Assembly (NCBI GenBank): GCA_947561395.2 | Contig: OX387194.1 | Span: forward strand, 13,626,048 to 13,690,047 | Direction of reading: 5' to 3' | Source: Buxus sempervirens | Taxonomy: Eukaryota > Streptophyta > Magnoliopsida > Buxales > Buxaceae | Length of the DNA stretch: 64,000 bases | Shown here: piece by piece, positions 54,341 through 64,000 of the stretch | Position numbering within the stretch: position 1 is the stretch's first letter | How the letters are laid out: every line of letters starts with the position of its first letter | Position numbers and translations under genes: made by a program | Notes under the pieces: generated by a model | Told to the model about the DNA's origin: nothing | The model's input: only the letters and a program-made list of their open reading frames with translations | Database searches by the model: none

Positions 54341-57300
54341 TGTAAAAGCCCTAATTTTTATGAAAATAAAAAAATTATAGGTTTAGTGATTAAAATAAAG
54401 TTAATTGGTAAATTTTGCAGGAAAGAAGATCATATGGGACTAAATTAAGATCCGAGTGAATCAGATCAGAAAAGAATTCATTTGTGTAGGCCAGGTAAAA
54501 TTTTATTTAATTTTTATTTGGGAATTAAGTTGGATGGTGATGTGGCAATTTAGGGTTTAATTAATCAAACAAGGTTGCTGGTGTAGGGAGTTTTGTAGTG
54601 TGGCATAACAGGGGAGTGTGATTTAAGTGGTTTGAGCGGCAACTATAAATACAAGGAAGAGATCTCGTTGGTTTTGTTTGAGGAATTGAACGACTAAAGA
54701 GGAGATCTCGAGAAGGAGAAGAAGTTGAGCTAGGGTTTCTAGTTCCGATTTGGAAGAATTGCTGGAGATCAAGGGTTGCTGTTGTGGACGTTGAGTTACT
54801 GTTAGACGAGAATTGTAGATCAAGTTGCGGCAATTTCCAATTGAGAGTGAGAGTTGGAAATGGAGCTGTGGTGATTCGAATCCAGGTAAGTCTAGTAAAA
54901 TAGCTGCTAATTAGTTGTGTCAATCAAGAAGAGGGCAGACCTGATGAGATCTGACTTGGAATTGGAATGTTTCAGAGATCTGTCCATTCGTCCAATTCTA
55001 GAAGCAGTAGATCAAAATTGTTTGAGGATTTGAAGAGGTTTCCAATCGCAGCCTTGCTTCTATCAAGTAAGTAGCACAATCAAATTTCGGTTTAGCTGTT
55101 TTAATCGAGAAATTGATTTAGTCTTAAAACCTAAGAACAACTGAATTCTATGTATACTAATTTGGGCGTTTTAGATCTGTTTAGTAGTTAGTTTTTTATT
55201 ACATTCAAGTCTACAGCATGATGGTCGGTTGGTTAGATGATTTCTGAACTGCTGGAGGTGCTAAGATGAATAAAATATGGTTAGATTACATATATAAGGG
55301 TGTCTACGAATGTTTCTGGAGAAATTGCATTTTAGTTTATGCATGGACGGCTAATGTATGATAAAATGTTTTTGTAATTCAAGTAAATTCAAATTCGTGT
55401 CTAATTGAAACCTATTGTTATTCATATGTGAGTGACTAATTGCATTTTTCTGGTTGAATGTTTAAATATGGATCCAAACATGTCTAAATGTGATAGTTGA
55501 GGGTTAAACTCAGATCGATGGCATTGGGAATGTACTGAGTTTGGTAATCTAGCGCCTACCTCTGTAGAGGTCAGTGACAGCTCCTCTTTTCAAACCAAAT
55601 ATATGCTATGATTGTTGGCATATATGTATATATATTGTATATGTTAAAACTTATGATAGTAGTTGTATTATCTAATCAGATACTTGTGATACAGTTAAGG
55701 GATTGTTAGTATAGCTGCTGGTTAGTAGAGTCATGGGCATTTGCTGCTAGTGCCTACCTCTTTAGAGGTCAGCAGCAACTCAATCATTAATATTGGTATT
55801 GGTTATTAAATTCAGTTAGGGGTTGTTCTCATAAGACTCAACTAGAAGTTGTATTAAGGTAGGTATGAGCGAATGTGCTAAATTTGACAGCATAGTTGAA
55901 GTCATAAGTTCTAAAATCTGAACCTGTGTGTGGATACCAAGTGCTGTTGGGGTTGGTAACAGCACTTGTTCAATACTTTATTAACTGTTTTAACTTCTAA
56001 TTGTGGGAAAATAATTAGGGAATTAATCAGTGGTATTAAGGAACTATTGGGAAGCAGCAGAGGCTGAATTTGGGAAAAACATTTCAGGTATTATGATGTG
56101 AAAAACCAGCAAACTGTTTAATGGAGGTTTTGAGTGACTTTTAGGTGCTGAATACTTCTCCAGTACGTGCACCTCTTGCATGGTTCACTAAATTGGAGAG
56201 AGTGAGTAAAGAACTAGTTAGAGATAAATAAATGAGTTTTGAATGAACTTTAGGAGGCTGAAGTAAGTATTTAAACAAGGAAGTAAACATAAATGGAAGG
56301 GTTAAAGATAGGCATTGAGAACTGGAGTAAAGAAAGTTGGTTGGATTATAAAACAAAAGTAGGAGCTGCTGTTTTGGGCATGAATCATATAGTATCATGA
56401 TTTAATTCAAAATGGAGTTAATGTTCAGTTTCTAATTTAGAATTGCTGGTTTAACCGAGATTTGTCGGTTTTGCAAACTTTTGACTAAAAAGGTACTTTA
56501 TGTAGTATTTTGGAAAAATGACTTTAAAACAAATTGCTTTGGGAATAAATCGGTTAATGGTTCTCCATATATTTGAAGGATAGTTTTATCGTTTCTAATG
56601 CGAAGATGTTATTTTACTTCCGTGTATCTCGGAATGAATTTGGAACCTCTCCATGTACCTTGGAAAGTAGATTTGTTTGCTCGATGTATCTTGGAGGGTG
56701 ATGATTATTGATTGGCACTATTAAATTTGTTTGGTTATTTTGATTGTTGGTTTTTTAGTCTAGATGGCATAGCTCGGTGTGGATCCACATTTGTCAAGTT
56801 AAGAGCTAGATAGTGGAATAGATTGATCTTTGCTAGTTGTAATACCTTGTTCGTGCACGTGTTTCCATCGTGTAGCTCGATGATGCCTTCTTTGTATCTG
56901 GTTGGCTGCGGCTATGTTAGGATGGTACATGCCAACCCATTACTGTATTTGGATGGGTTCTCCCGTAATAAGTCGATGACCGTGTAGCTCGGCTTCACAC
57001 ATAAGCCGGGAGGTGGCATAGTGAGCTTGGTTTTACACTAGTTAAAGGCGGTTTATTTCATGAGTCCACCATGAACTTTCTTCTAATTATTGCACGTTAT
57101 GGATTTCTGTTATACAGGGATTGTAATCTTTTTCTTTTATAAGTATATATGTTGGTTTCGGATTATTCAGTTTACTCAGTAAGATGAGTTATCGTTATTA
57201 ATGCATGTTTATTTCGGAAGCATGTTTTAGAACTATTAATAAATGTTTTATGCATGCATATGCTACTTGCTGGGATATTCGTATCTCATTAAGTTTTGTT

Positions 57301-57640
57301 TTGTTTTGCTTTCAGATCCTAGTGAGGACGATATCCGTGGGGTTGTGCCAGTCGCGGATTACCTCGAGTATAGGGGAGAGGATAATTTTGTTGAGTGACA
57401 TTTGAGAGATATCTTTAGTTGTTGATTACATTTGATATGTGAGTAAACTTTGAATTGTAATTCTTTCTTTAATTGTGGATTGGTGATTTGGTATTAGTAG
57501 CAAACTCTGATATTGATGTTGATATACATAAAATGCTTTTCATGTTGTCTTATACTTTGATATAGATCCTGCGGTTTAAATATCTAACCCTTGGTTACGA
57601 GTTACGTTTCCACTACGTAACCCGGATTTGGGGCGTTACA
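54341..57640 (+). mobile_element. Solo LTR of a Ty3/gypsy element (3,300 bp, TAGAT duplication)
   Basis: Runs from TGTAAAAGCCCTAA (54341) to GATTTGGGGCGTTACA (57640), with the 5-mer TAGAT at 54336-54340 and 57641-57645. The end matches the 'GGGGCGTGACA' type of plant Tekay/del LTRs. A TATA box (CTATAAATA, about 54646) on the plus strand lies 305 nt from the start and supports plus orientation. Internal repeats include 'gcctacctct-tagaggtcag' (55555, 55758) and 'tgtagctcg' words (56600-57000). No primer site follows, so it is a solo LTR. Confidence 0.88.
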
Positions 57641-57645
57641 TAGAT

Positions 57646-58300
57646 TCTAAAGTAATTGGAAGAGATAGGAAACATGAATATAAAGTCTATTTAAAATTAA
57701 TAAAGTTGATTGATTTTGTAAAAGGTATTATTTTTAGATTAAGGTTTGAATACTTAAACAATGTGAAAATGCAATGAAACTAATTCTGGAATTTCAAAGG
57801 TATTCTTTTAGAATTGTGAAACTTCACTGTAGCCATGCTCTTTGCAGTTACAAAGACTTAACTATAGCCATGCTGTTTGATACTGAAGATCTTTGTTCAT
57901 TAGAGGATGCTGTAATTGTAAGGCTTTGCTTTCAAATGCATTGGTTTGGGCTTGTAACCAGGTATGTAATATATTTAAATTTTGCCTGCTTAATACCAAG
58001 AAATGAACTTTAAGTTTGAGTTGAATTACCTTGCTTTAATATGTTCTAAAATTTCTGTTTGTTTGAAAGTAGTTCTTATGTCTAAATATCCTTGCTTTAT
58101 TGTGCTACTTAGTTTCATAAGTTAGTTTACTTGATACCATAGGTCCACAACAAACTCAAAAGTTTGGTGGACTTATAGAGATCATTTTTTAACCTAATAC
58201 ACAAACAAATCAATGTATGCCAATAAACTTTATTATATATATCGAAATATTGTAGTCTTATATATGTGAATGTATCATTGTATCAAGTAGAAAAAAAAGT
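57646..58300. other. Interior of the hAT-like element, right part
   Basis: AT-rich with no transposase motif. A short open frame at 57774-58013 has no family signature. Confidence 0.5.
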
Positions 58301-58477
58301 TTGGGCTAGCCCAAACCCAACCCGAACTCAAGAAATAATTTTAGGGTTGGGTTTGGGCTCAAAGAGTTTGGTTTAGGGCGGGCCGAGGAGAGTTTGGGTT
58401 CATCAAATTTAGTGGGGTTGAGCCTGAACTCATTGAAACCCAGCCCGACCCGCCCTACTTACAGCTCTATTAGATAC

Positions 58478-58681
58478 TAGTAGAGGGATCAGACTCTTGT
58501 AAGTCATTAGAGCTCGTGGCAAATGGCAATTGGCAAATACAGACCGTGGTCCACTAAGCCTTATGGACCCTTGAGATGGGACTTGTATGTTATATATTGT
58601 CAATTTCTCCTTTTTTTTTTCTTTAATGTTTTTTTTAATGTTTACTGTCTATTATTATTATTTTTAAAAAATATCTACAAT

Positions 58682-58743
<62 letters not shown>

Positions 58744-58775
58744 GCAATTTTGAATGTGCGTTTGTATGTTGAACT
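58478..58775 (+). repeat. D-family fragment
   Basis: Matches D2 at about 43690-43840 ('gtttactgtctatta', then CT repeats and 'attagcaattttgaa.atgcg'). Together with 53165-53338 it forms the copy into which the hAT-like element was inserted. Confidence 0.7.
58686..58739. repeat. (CT)n microsatellite
   Basis: An uninterrupted CT run of about 54 bp, longer than the CT run at the equivalent place in D2 (43775-43795). Confidence 0.95.
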
Positions 58776-59358
58776 CTAGTAGTCTCCCCCAACGGTATGT
58801 GCACAATCATAGTAGCATCCAATGTGTCAGGTACTAATCCAATTCGACATGCACAACATGGAGTGATAAAAGAAATAGATGCTCCAGCTTCAAACAAACA
58901 AATCGCAAATTGACAGGAAATGTAAATAATACCTCCAACCAAGTGTGGGGCCTCATGCTCCTCCTCCTCCTGAGCATCAATAGCAAAAACCATAGTCTAC
59001 TATGCCGGTGGAATCGGTGCAGGCTGTCTCTGTCCAACCCTAGGTGGATCACCTCTACCTCCACCATACTGTACTCTAACCTGCTACCTCTACTCAGTAG
59101 GTGCCAGCTGTACTGTCCTCTCAGTACTCGGCCTTTGTGTTTGAAACCTATACGGAGTCTGGGCCTCCCTCTACTGTACCGGTCTAGTCTCTGTCTGTAA
59201 AAGCTAATAGGTAGTCGAGTAAGAACACTCTGCTACTCGGTCCTCTCTGGCCACACCTGAAACAAGCACCTGGTGGGGCGATGCATGGTCCAGGAACATG
59301 TGCTCTACCACAACTCTGACATCTATCTCCGATCTGTGTAACTCCATAACTCTCCATC
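58776..59358 (-). pseudogene. Ty3/gypsy Gag zinc knuckle and protease remnant
   Basis: Minus strand. A Gag C-terminus with a CCHC-like pair ('RCQSCGRAHVPGPC' and 'CFRCGQRGP') is followed by a Gln/Arg/Gly-rich linker. The retropepsin start comes next: 'LVGGIIYISCQFAICLFEAG', 'ASISFITPCCACRIGLVPDT'. The catalytic DTGAS has become EAGAS, so it is inactive. Several stops and shifts lie between the two parts. The left end joins D-family repeat and the right end is broken by LTR3 at 59359. The motif order is that of plant chromovirus-type Gag-Pol. Confidence 0.85.
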
Positions 59359-60430
59359 TGTGCGCACGAGGGGTCGCACAGCGGGGCGCACGGATTAGCG
59401 TGCGTGCCTTCGGGAGGGTAAAACGGGAAGGTTGGAGTCGCCACCACCTGATGGGGTGCAGGTGGACACCTGGGTGCCTGAGTTTGTCTATCAGGCTGGT
59501 CTGCGGCTTGAGATTCTAGGTAAGGTCTCGATTACTGTCCGGGAAAGTCCGTAGACACCCCAGTCCACCCCGTCGGTTGACGAGTCCCATAGGTTTCTCC
59601 TGGTTTGAGTCAACTCACTGTTTTCTCACCCGATTCCTAATCCAGCATGCAACTTGTTTAAGGCTGGTGGGATCACCTAAGTGGTGTGGGTCCCTTTAAT
59701 TAATTTTATCTTGTTCAATTAGTGTGAACTGGGTCAGATTGGGTGGGCCCCGTTGGAAGGCCCACGGTGTCCTTGGTGGGCTTGGTTAAGCCCACATGCC
59801 CTTGGTGGGCCTCAGTCTAACCTGAGAGGCCCTTTGGGCTTTGGTGAGTTTGATTGATTTTACTTATGGTTTAGTTTGGAGGTTTAAGTGATTTTTCATG
59901 CAAAGTGGGCCGGGATTGCTATGTGAGCCCATTGGGCAAGCCCACAGAGGTAGCCAAGTGATTTATTTGAATTTATCTTCTTTTAAGTTCCCAAAGTGGG
60001 CTAGACATTGGGCTTTGGGGCCCATTAGTCTAGCCTTGGACCAGATGGTCCATGGTTCAAAAGGGGTTAGGGTGTTGGACCCTACCCAGTTAGGTTAACA
60101 GGCTTAGTGGGCCCAACAGGCCCGCACCCTCGGTCGCGGCCAAACCATGCTTACACTAGCCATCATGCTTCATTTTTGGGCTTTGGTGGGCCACATAGGG
60201 TTCAGCCCACTTAGCTATCTAATTATCTTGTTTTATTTTCAAAAGGTGATCTTAGGCTGGGGTGGTCCCCGTTGGAAGGCCCACCAAAGGATCCAATTGG
60301 GCTTGGAAGCCCACGTACCATTTTGGGTTTCCGGTTGACCCAGAAACCCGGTTGGTTCAACCGGTTCGGCTTAAACAACATGGCAAACCAACCAACACGC
60401 ACAATCAGGTTTTTATTGCATTTTTAAAGT

Positions 60431-60570
60431 AACTGAAATGGAATTTCGGTCAAGCATGAAACACAGTATAACCAAAAACACATTTCGGTTATACTGTGTT
60501 TCTAGCTTAACCGAAATTTAATTTTGGTTAAGCCAGAAAACACACATAACTGATCTATGTTTTCGGGCAA
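60431..60570. repeat. 39-bp-phased palindrome array in LTR3 (4 units)
   Basis: AACCGAAA/AACTGAAA...TTTCGGTT-type palindromes start at 60431, 60470, 60509 and 60548, exactly 39 bp apart. The unit at 60470 has extended arms (ACAGTATAACC/GGTTATACTGT). Confidence 0.9.
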
Positions 60571-60638
60571 CCTGCAGAAACTCATTTTTTGCATTTTTTC
60601 GATAGAGAAGCAATTCCTGAGGTTTGTGGACATGTATA

Positions 60639-62446
60639 TGTGACACATAGGAAAAAATCAAAATCCATTGACTTCTTCGATCATCACACGGGATTGAATA
60701 AAACAAAGAGTCGCCACCATTCAATTTAGGTGTGAATGGACACCAAAATATTAAATAAGCACAAAAGGCAATTTTAGGGTAAAAATAACCCTCCTAAAAA
60801 AACAACCAGAGATGGATAAGGGGATTAGGTTATGAACAGGGGAAGGTGTTAGGCACCCCTATTCATCCACACAAGGTGGTTGCCAGGTATTGTTCATGTT
60901 AAAATAAAGGAAAAAAGCTTGCTATAAAAATCAGGAAAAATCATAAAAAAGACAAAATTGTATGGGTTTTTCATATGAATAGTCTGATTGATCCAGAACT
61001 TTCAAATATGATCATACCATTCCTAGGGTTTCATGATCAAAATAAAATCAAGATAAAATCAAATAAAATCAATTTAAAGTGAAAAATAGAAAAATCTGGC
61101 TTCAAGTCAAATTCTAGAAATCTAGAAAAATATGATTTTTATAAAATATTTCAAAATTGAACTTGAATAGTCCAGTACATGGATAAAGCCCAAATTTCAC
61201 ATTAAATCTGAAAATACAAACCAAAAAATACCCACGTTGAGGAAGAACATCAAAAGGGGAGAACTTAGACCGTAGGGTCTTCTCTCAATAATGAAAAACA
61301 ACTCAAAAACCATATCATGAAACCCTAGAATTTGCTTTCAGGCTTCTGGATCCAGATCTACCATATTGATCATGATAAATCCAGGATCCTAGCCTAAAAT
61401 CACAAAAATCACGAAAACAGTGCTGTAGGTGCAAATATGTGAAAAATCCAAATTTTATAAAAAAGCGGGGATCTCATGCTATAAACACCATAGATTCATG
61501 TTATTCATTCAGATTCATCATAAAAACAATTAAAACATGATCAGGATATTCAAAGCAGCCACATCTCACAGATTATAGCACATGGGGGTCTACCCTACGG
61601 ATCCACCTGTTCTCTTTTCCCTTAGCTCTCTCTTCACGTTTTACGGCTAGAGAGGATTCTTGAGGTACTTGGAGATAGGTTTGGTTACACAAACACAATC
61701 AAAGGCTTTATTCTAGAAAAAGGAAAAAACAGATATGGGGTTCTATTATAGGGATCCACCTATTCTCTTTTCCCCTAGCTCTCTCTTCACGTTTTACGGC
61801 TAGAGAGACTCTTGAGGTACTTAGAGGCAAGTTTAGGAATACTAGATACAAAAGATGGCCTTATTCTACAGCAATAGAGATGATCCTATTACATCTAGAA
61901 TTGAAGACAGAAAATAAAAGGGAAAAGGGACTTACCTGGATTGAGCAAGCAAAGTAGCAGGGGTTCCTCTTCTTCTCTTGGAGCTCCTTGGACTTCAAAA
62001 TTTCGTGGCCTTTTGCTTGAGGAAAGGCCCTCTATTTATAGGCAAATACAGGGGTAAGGTTGGTCCAAGGTTTGGCAAGATAGAGTTTCAGTTTGAGTTA
62101 AACACAAGATCATGTCCATCCTTTATCCACAAAGATATTTCACACGAATAAAATATATAATTCGCTAATTTAAAGGGATATTGGACTAAAGATAAGGCTC
62201 AGAAATCGAGAGAAGAATAAAACTCGCATGAGTCTAGAATGCCCATAAATGATTTACGGTCCCACGATGTCCGTATATGTATTACGGGCGCTGCGTGCCC
62301 GTATTCAAAATTCGGGCGCACTTAGCCCGTAGATACAATACGGTCCAGGCTCAAATTATCCATTTTCATACATTTTTGGCCTGTTTTAAATCCCAATTAA
62401 TGTTTTCATTATTTTCTCATTTTTAGTGTAATTTGGGGTGTCTACA
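60639..62446 (-). mobile_element. Solo LTR C (1,808 bp, target duplication GTATA)
   Basis: The plus strand starts TGTGACACA (60639) and ends GGTGTCTACA (62446). GTATA flanks it at 60634-60638 and 62447-62451. It is a close relative of LTR B: 4x28-bp palindrome array (62241-62345), TATA box (62032-62040, about 410 nt from the 5' end), splice-donor-like CCAG/GTAAG (about 61930-61938, minus), a roughly 150-bp tandem duplication (61590-61840) and a GAGTCGCCA core (60708-60716). Confidence 0.95.
62241..62345. repeat. 28-bp-phased palindrome array in LTR C (4 units)
   Basis: GCCCGTA/GTCCGTA...TACGGGC/TACGGTC palindromes start at 62241, 62269, 62297 and 62325, exactly 28 bp apart. The array starts 101 nt from the LTR 5' end. 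Confidence 0.95.
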
Positions 62447-63681
62447 GTATAGGGTCTCTGTGGGCCCCTGTGTGGGCCCACAGTGGTCCAAATGAGGCCA
62501 TGGGCTCTTCCTTTAGGGTTTTCCAAGATCAAACACAAGGGAATGGGAGGGGGTTCCCTTCATCCTTCTTTCTCTTGTAGTGAACAGCTCTAAAACAGGG
62601 ATCAAGCATCCCTGTTTTGGTCTTTGGCTCTCCGAAAAAGGAACAAATATTCATGCACATAGAGGGACATCAAACCAAGACAAAACACATTTTTCAAAGC
62701 ATGATTGGATCATATGAGAAAATAAGCAACCTAAGAGTAAAAATCTGATTTTCATGGCATGCATATCTCACCCAAACAGCACCCTACTTAAAGAGACTAA
62801 ACATGCTTCTATCTAACTAGGGGATGATCATGCAAGGGAGACTTATGCGAAAGCTAACGGGGTGATCTCATGTACTAAAAAATAGCAACTTTAAGGGAAG
62901 CAAAACCATGCTGGGACATGCAAAGATACGAACCGAAACCTCATGCTCATGAATCTACAACATATTAGCATGCATTCTTTAACTGACTATGAACCCTTGC
63001 ATGTCAAGAGCAAGGAGATGGTTTAAGGATACTTAAAGAAGGGGGGTTACATTAAGGGGTACATTACATTTATGTAGGAGGAACAAGCTCCTCATTTTGG
63101 TAAAAACAAAACAAAATGGGAACCAGCCAAAACAGTGGTCGAATGGGGGTTGCATGACCCCTTTTTACCCACCAAACTACTCTCTAACCTTTCTTTATTC
63201 TACCGGTATCCTACCTTTCTTGCCATGTGGGAATAACCATCCATCAAGTGAGCATGAGAAGATGACAACAATGACAAGAGGACATTCACATGGTGAGCAA
63301 CATGACTTTATAGCATGCTTGAAAACTAACATGCTCCAAACAACCTCATATTGATATATGTTGAATAAAACTTAGTGGGGAATCATACCTTAAGGTTGAA
63401 ACCTCCTAGGATGATGTTGAAGTTCACTTGAAGCCTCCACAGCACTAGTGTACCTCCTCCAAGCTCCAGCAAACTCTCCAAGATCTCCTCCAAGGCTCCC
63501 AAGAGAAGAAGGAAAGGGTGGGGGAGGGTTTGAAGTGGTTTAGGAAGGGATTTGGGGTGTTAGGAAGGGTTGAGAGGGTAGAGAAGGGAGGTGCGAGCAG
63601 GGTGGGGTGGGGGAAAATTTCAGCAAGCAACAACCTCAAGCCAAGTGGCTGGGGTTGCTATTTATAGAAAAAATTTTGAGT

Positions 63682-63882
63682 AACCGAAATTGATTTTCGG
63701 TTACACTGTTTTTTTGTCTAACCAAAATTCAATTTTGGTTACTTTTGCACTTAATTAACAATTAAGTCCTATCAGGTACAGAATCAGAGAATCTGTCGGG
63801 CGATCTTTGATTTCACTTTATGAACCGGAATTGGATTTCGGTTATACACAAATTGTGTATAATCGAAATTTATTTCCGGTCA
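63682..63882. repeat. Second palindrome array in LTR3
   Basis: Pairs at 63682 and 63720, and at 63823 and 63861 (38 bp apart in each pair), have AACCGAAAT...ATTTCGGTT-type arms like those of 60431-60570. The array lies just upstream of the TATA box in element orientation. Confidence 0.85.
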
Positions 63883-64000
63883 TTCTGCTAATATTTTTGA
63901 TATTTACAGATTATCCCCTGGATTTGACCGATTTGACACTTGAGATAACTGCAGATTGCTCCCTGCGCCATTTTAGTTTAATCCCTGAGATATTTTTCAG

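Larger units (their letters stand above)
53339..58469. mobile_element. hAT-like element carrying a solo LTR
   Basis: The left end TGGAGCTGTAAGTTTGGCCC (53339) pairs with the right end GGGCTACTTACAGCTCTA-like terminus (complement TAGAGCTGTAAGTAGGGC, 58469). Flanking 8-mers are TTAAATAC (53331-53338) and TTAGATAC (58470-58477), one mismatch. Subterminal regions (53345-53490, 58300-58465) are rich in GGGTTTGGGC/CAGCCCG words. Without the 3.3-kb LTR it is about 1.8 kb. No transposase is seen. D1 near 16405-16430 resembles the empty target. Confidence 0.85.
59359..64000 (-). mobile_element. Long LTR 3 (Ogre/Tat-like), cut by the window end
   Basis: Begins TGTGCGCAC at 59359 and follows LTR1/LTR2 block for block: a PBS-like core (59435-59443), a GGCCCA-rich block (59740-60310 and 62455-62500), a palindrome array (60431-60570), a TATA box (CTATTTATA, 63658-63666) and a second array (63682-63882). 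Solo LTR C is inserted at 60639-62446. No primer site lies to its left; it joins the Gag remnant directly, so it may be a solo LTR. By comparison with LTR2 its 5' end should lie about 0.5 kb past the window. Confidence 0.85.

Noticed and set aside
58523..58744. Frame ending in Leu-Ser repeats, and its Arg-Glu counterpart on the other strand
   Set aside because: Translation of the CT/GA microsatellite.
1..64000. CRISPR arrays, bacterial operons or ribosome-binding sites
   Set aside because: The regularly spaced arrays are palindromes inside plant LTRs with no unique spacers between identical repeats, and all other content is plant nuclear.

Overview
The window is nuclear DNA of a flowering plant. 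Most of it is transposable-element sequence in nested layers. Between the layers lie decayed gene fragments: a plastid ribosomal protein S20 5' part, a CAD1/NSL1-type MACPF pseudogene, an F-box gene, a B3-domain pseudogene, an aldo-keto reductase scrap and plastid DNA with a piece of ycf1. The species cannot be fixed from the sequence. No gene in the window looks fully intact.

Layout. 1-7.2 kb: two related long LTRs in tandem (minus strand), each followed by a tRNA-Arg-type primer-binding site, abutting a partial third LTR. 8.6-13.9 kb: 5' half of a Ty1/copia element (Gag, zinc knuckle, protease) split by two solo LTRs of opposite orientation, each with a 5-bp target duplication. 13.9-18 kb: an inverted-repeat-bearing dispersed segment (D1) interrupted by a 742-bp hAT-like element. 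18.4-21.6 kb: a complete-ended hAT transposon with a once-shifted, once-stopped transposase. 22.8-23.1 kb: a Mutator-type MITE. 24-36 kb: low-density region with exon-like scraps, B3 pseudogene, CACTA-type remnant, aldo-keto reductase fragment and an F-box gene. 36-42 kb: AT-rich DNA with Helitron-like ends, plastid insertion, a small TIR element and a TRIM. 42.25-42.4 kb: a snRNA-type promoter/3'-box cassette. 43.1-44.8 kb: D2, the inverted relative of D1. 45.2-51.7 kb: RPS20 fragment and MACPF pseudogene, preceded by inverted copies of one promoter-like module. 53.3-58.5 kb: a hAT-like element carrying a 3.3-kb solo LTR. 58.8-64 kb: Ty3/gypsy Gag-protease remnant, broken by a long LTR that itself holds another solo LTR.

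The most striking signal is in the LTRs. Six related LTRs carry arrays of three to four imperfect palindromes spaced at exactly 28 bp or 38-39 bp. Spacing, symmetry and (in three solo LTRs) position at 101-103 nt from the LTR 5' end are conserved, while the arm sequence differs from LTR to LTR. In two LTRs that carry two arrays, both arrays use the same arm sequence. All seven related LTRs also contain a copy, sometimes mutated, of the primer-binding-site core about 50-75 nt inside their 3' end. I know of no described role for either feature.
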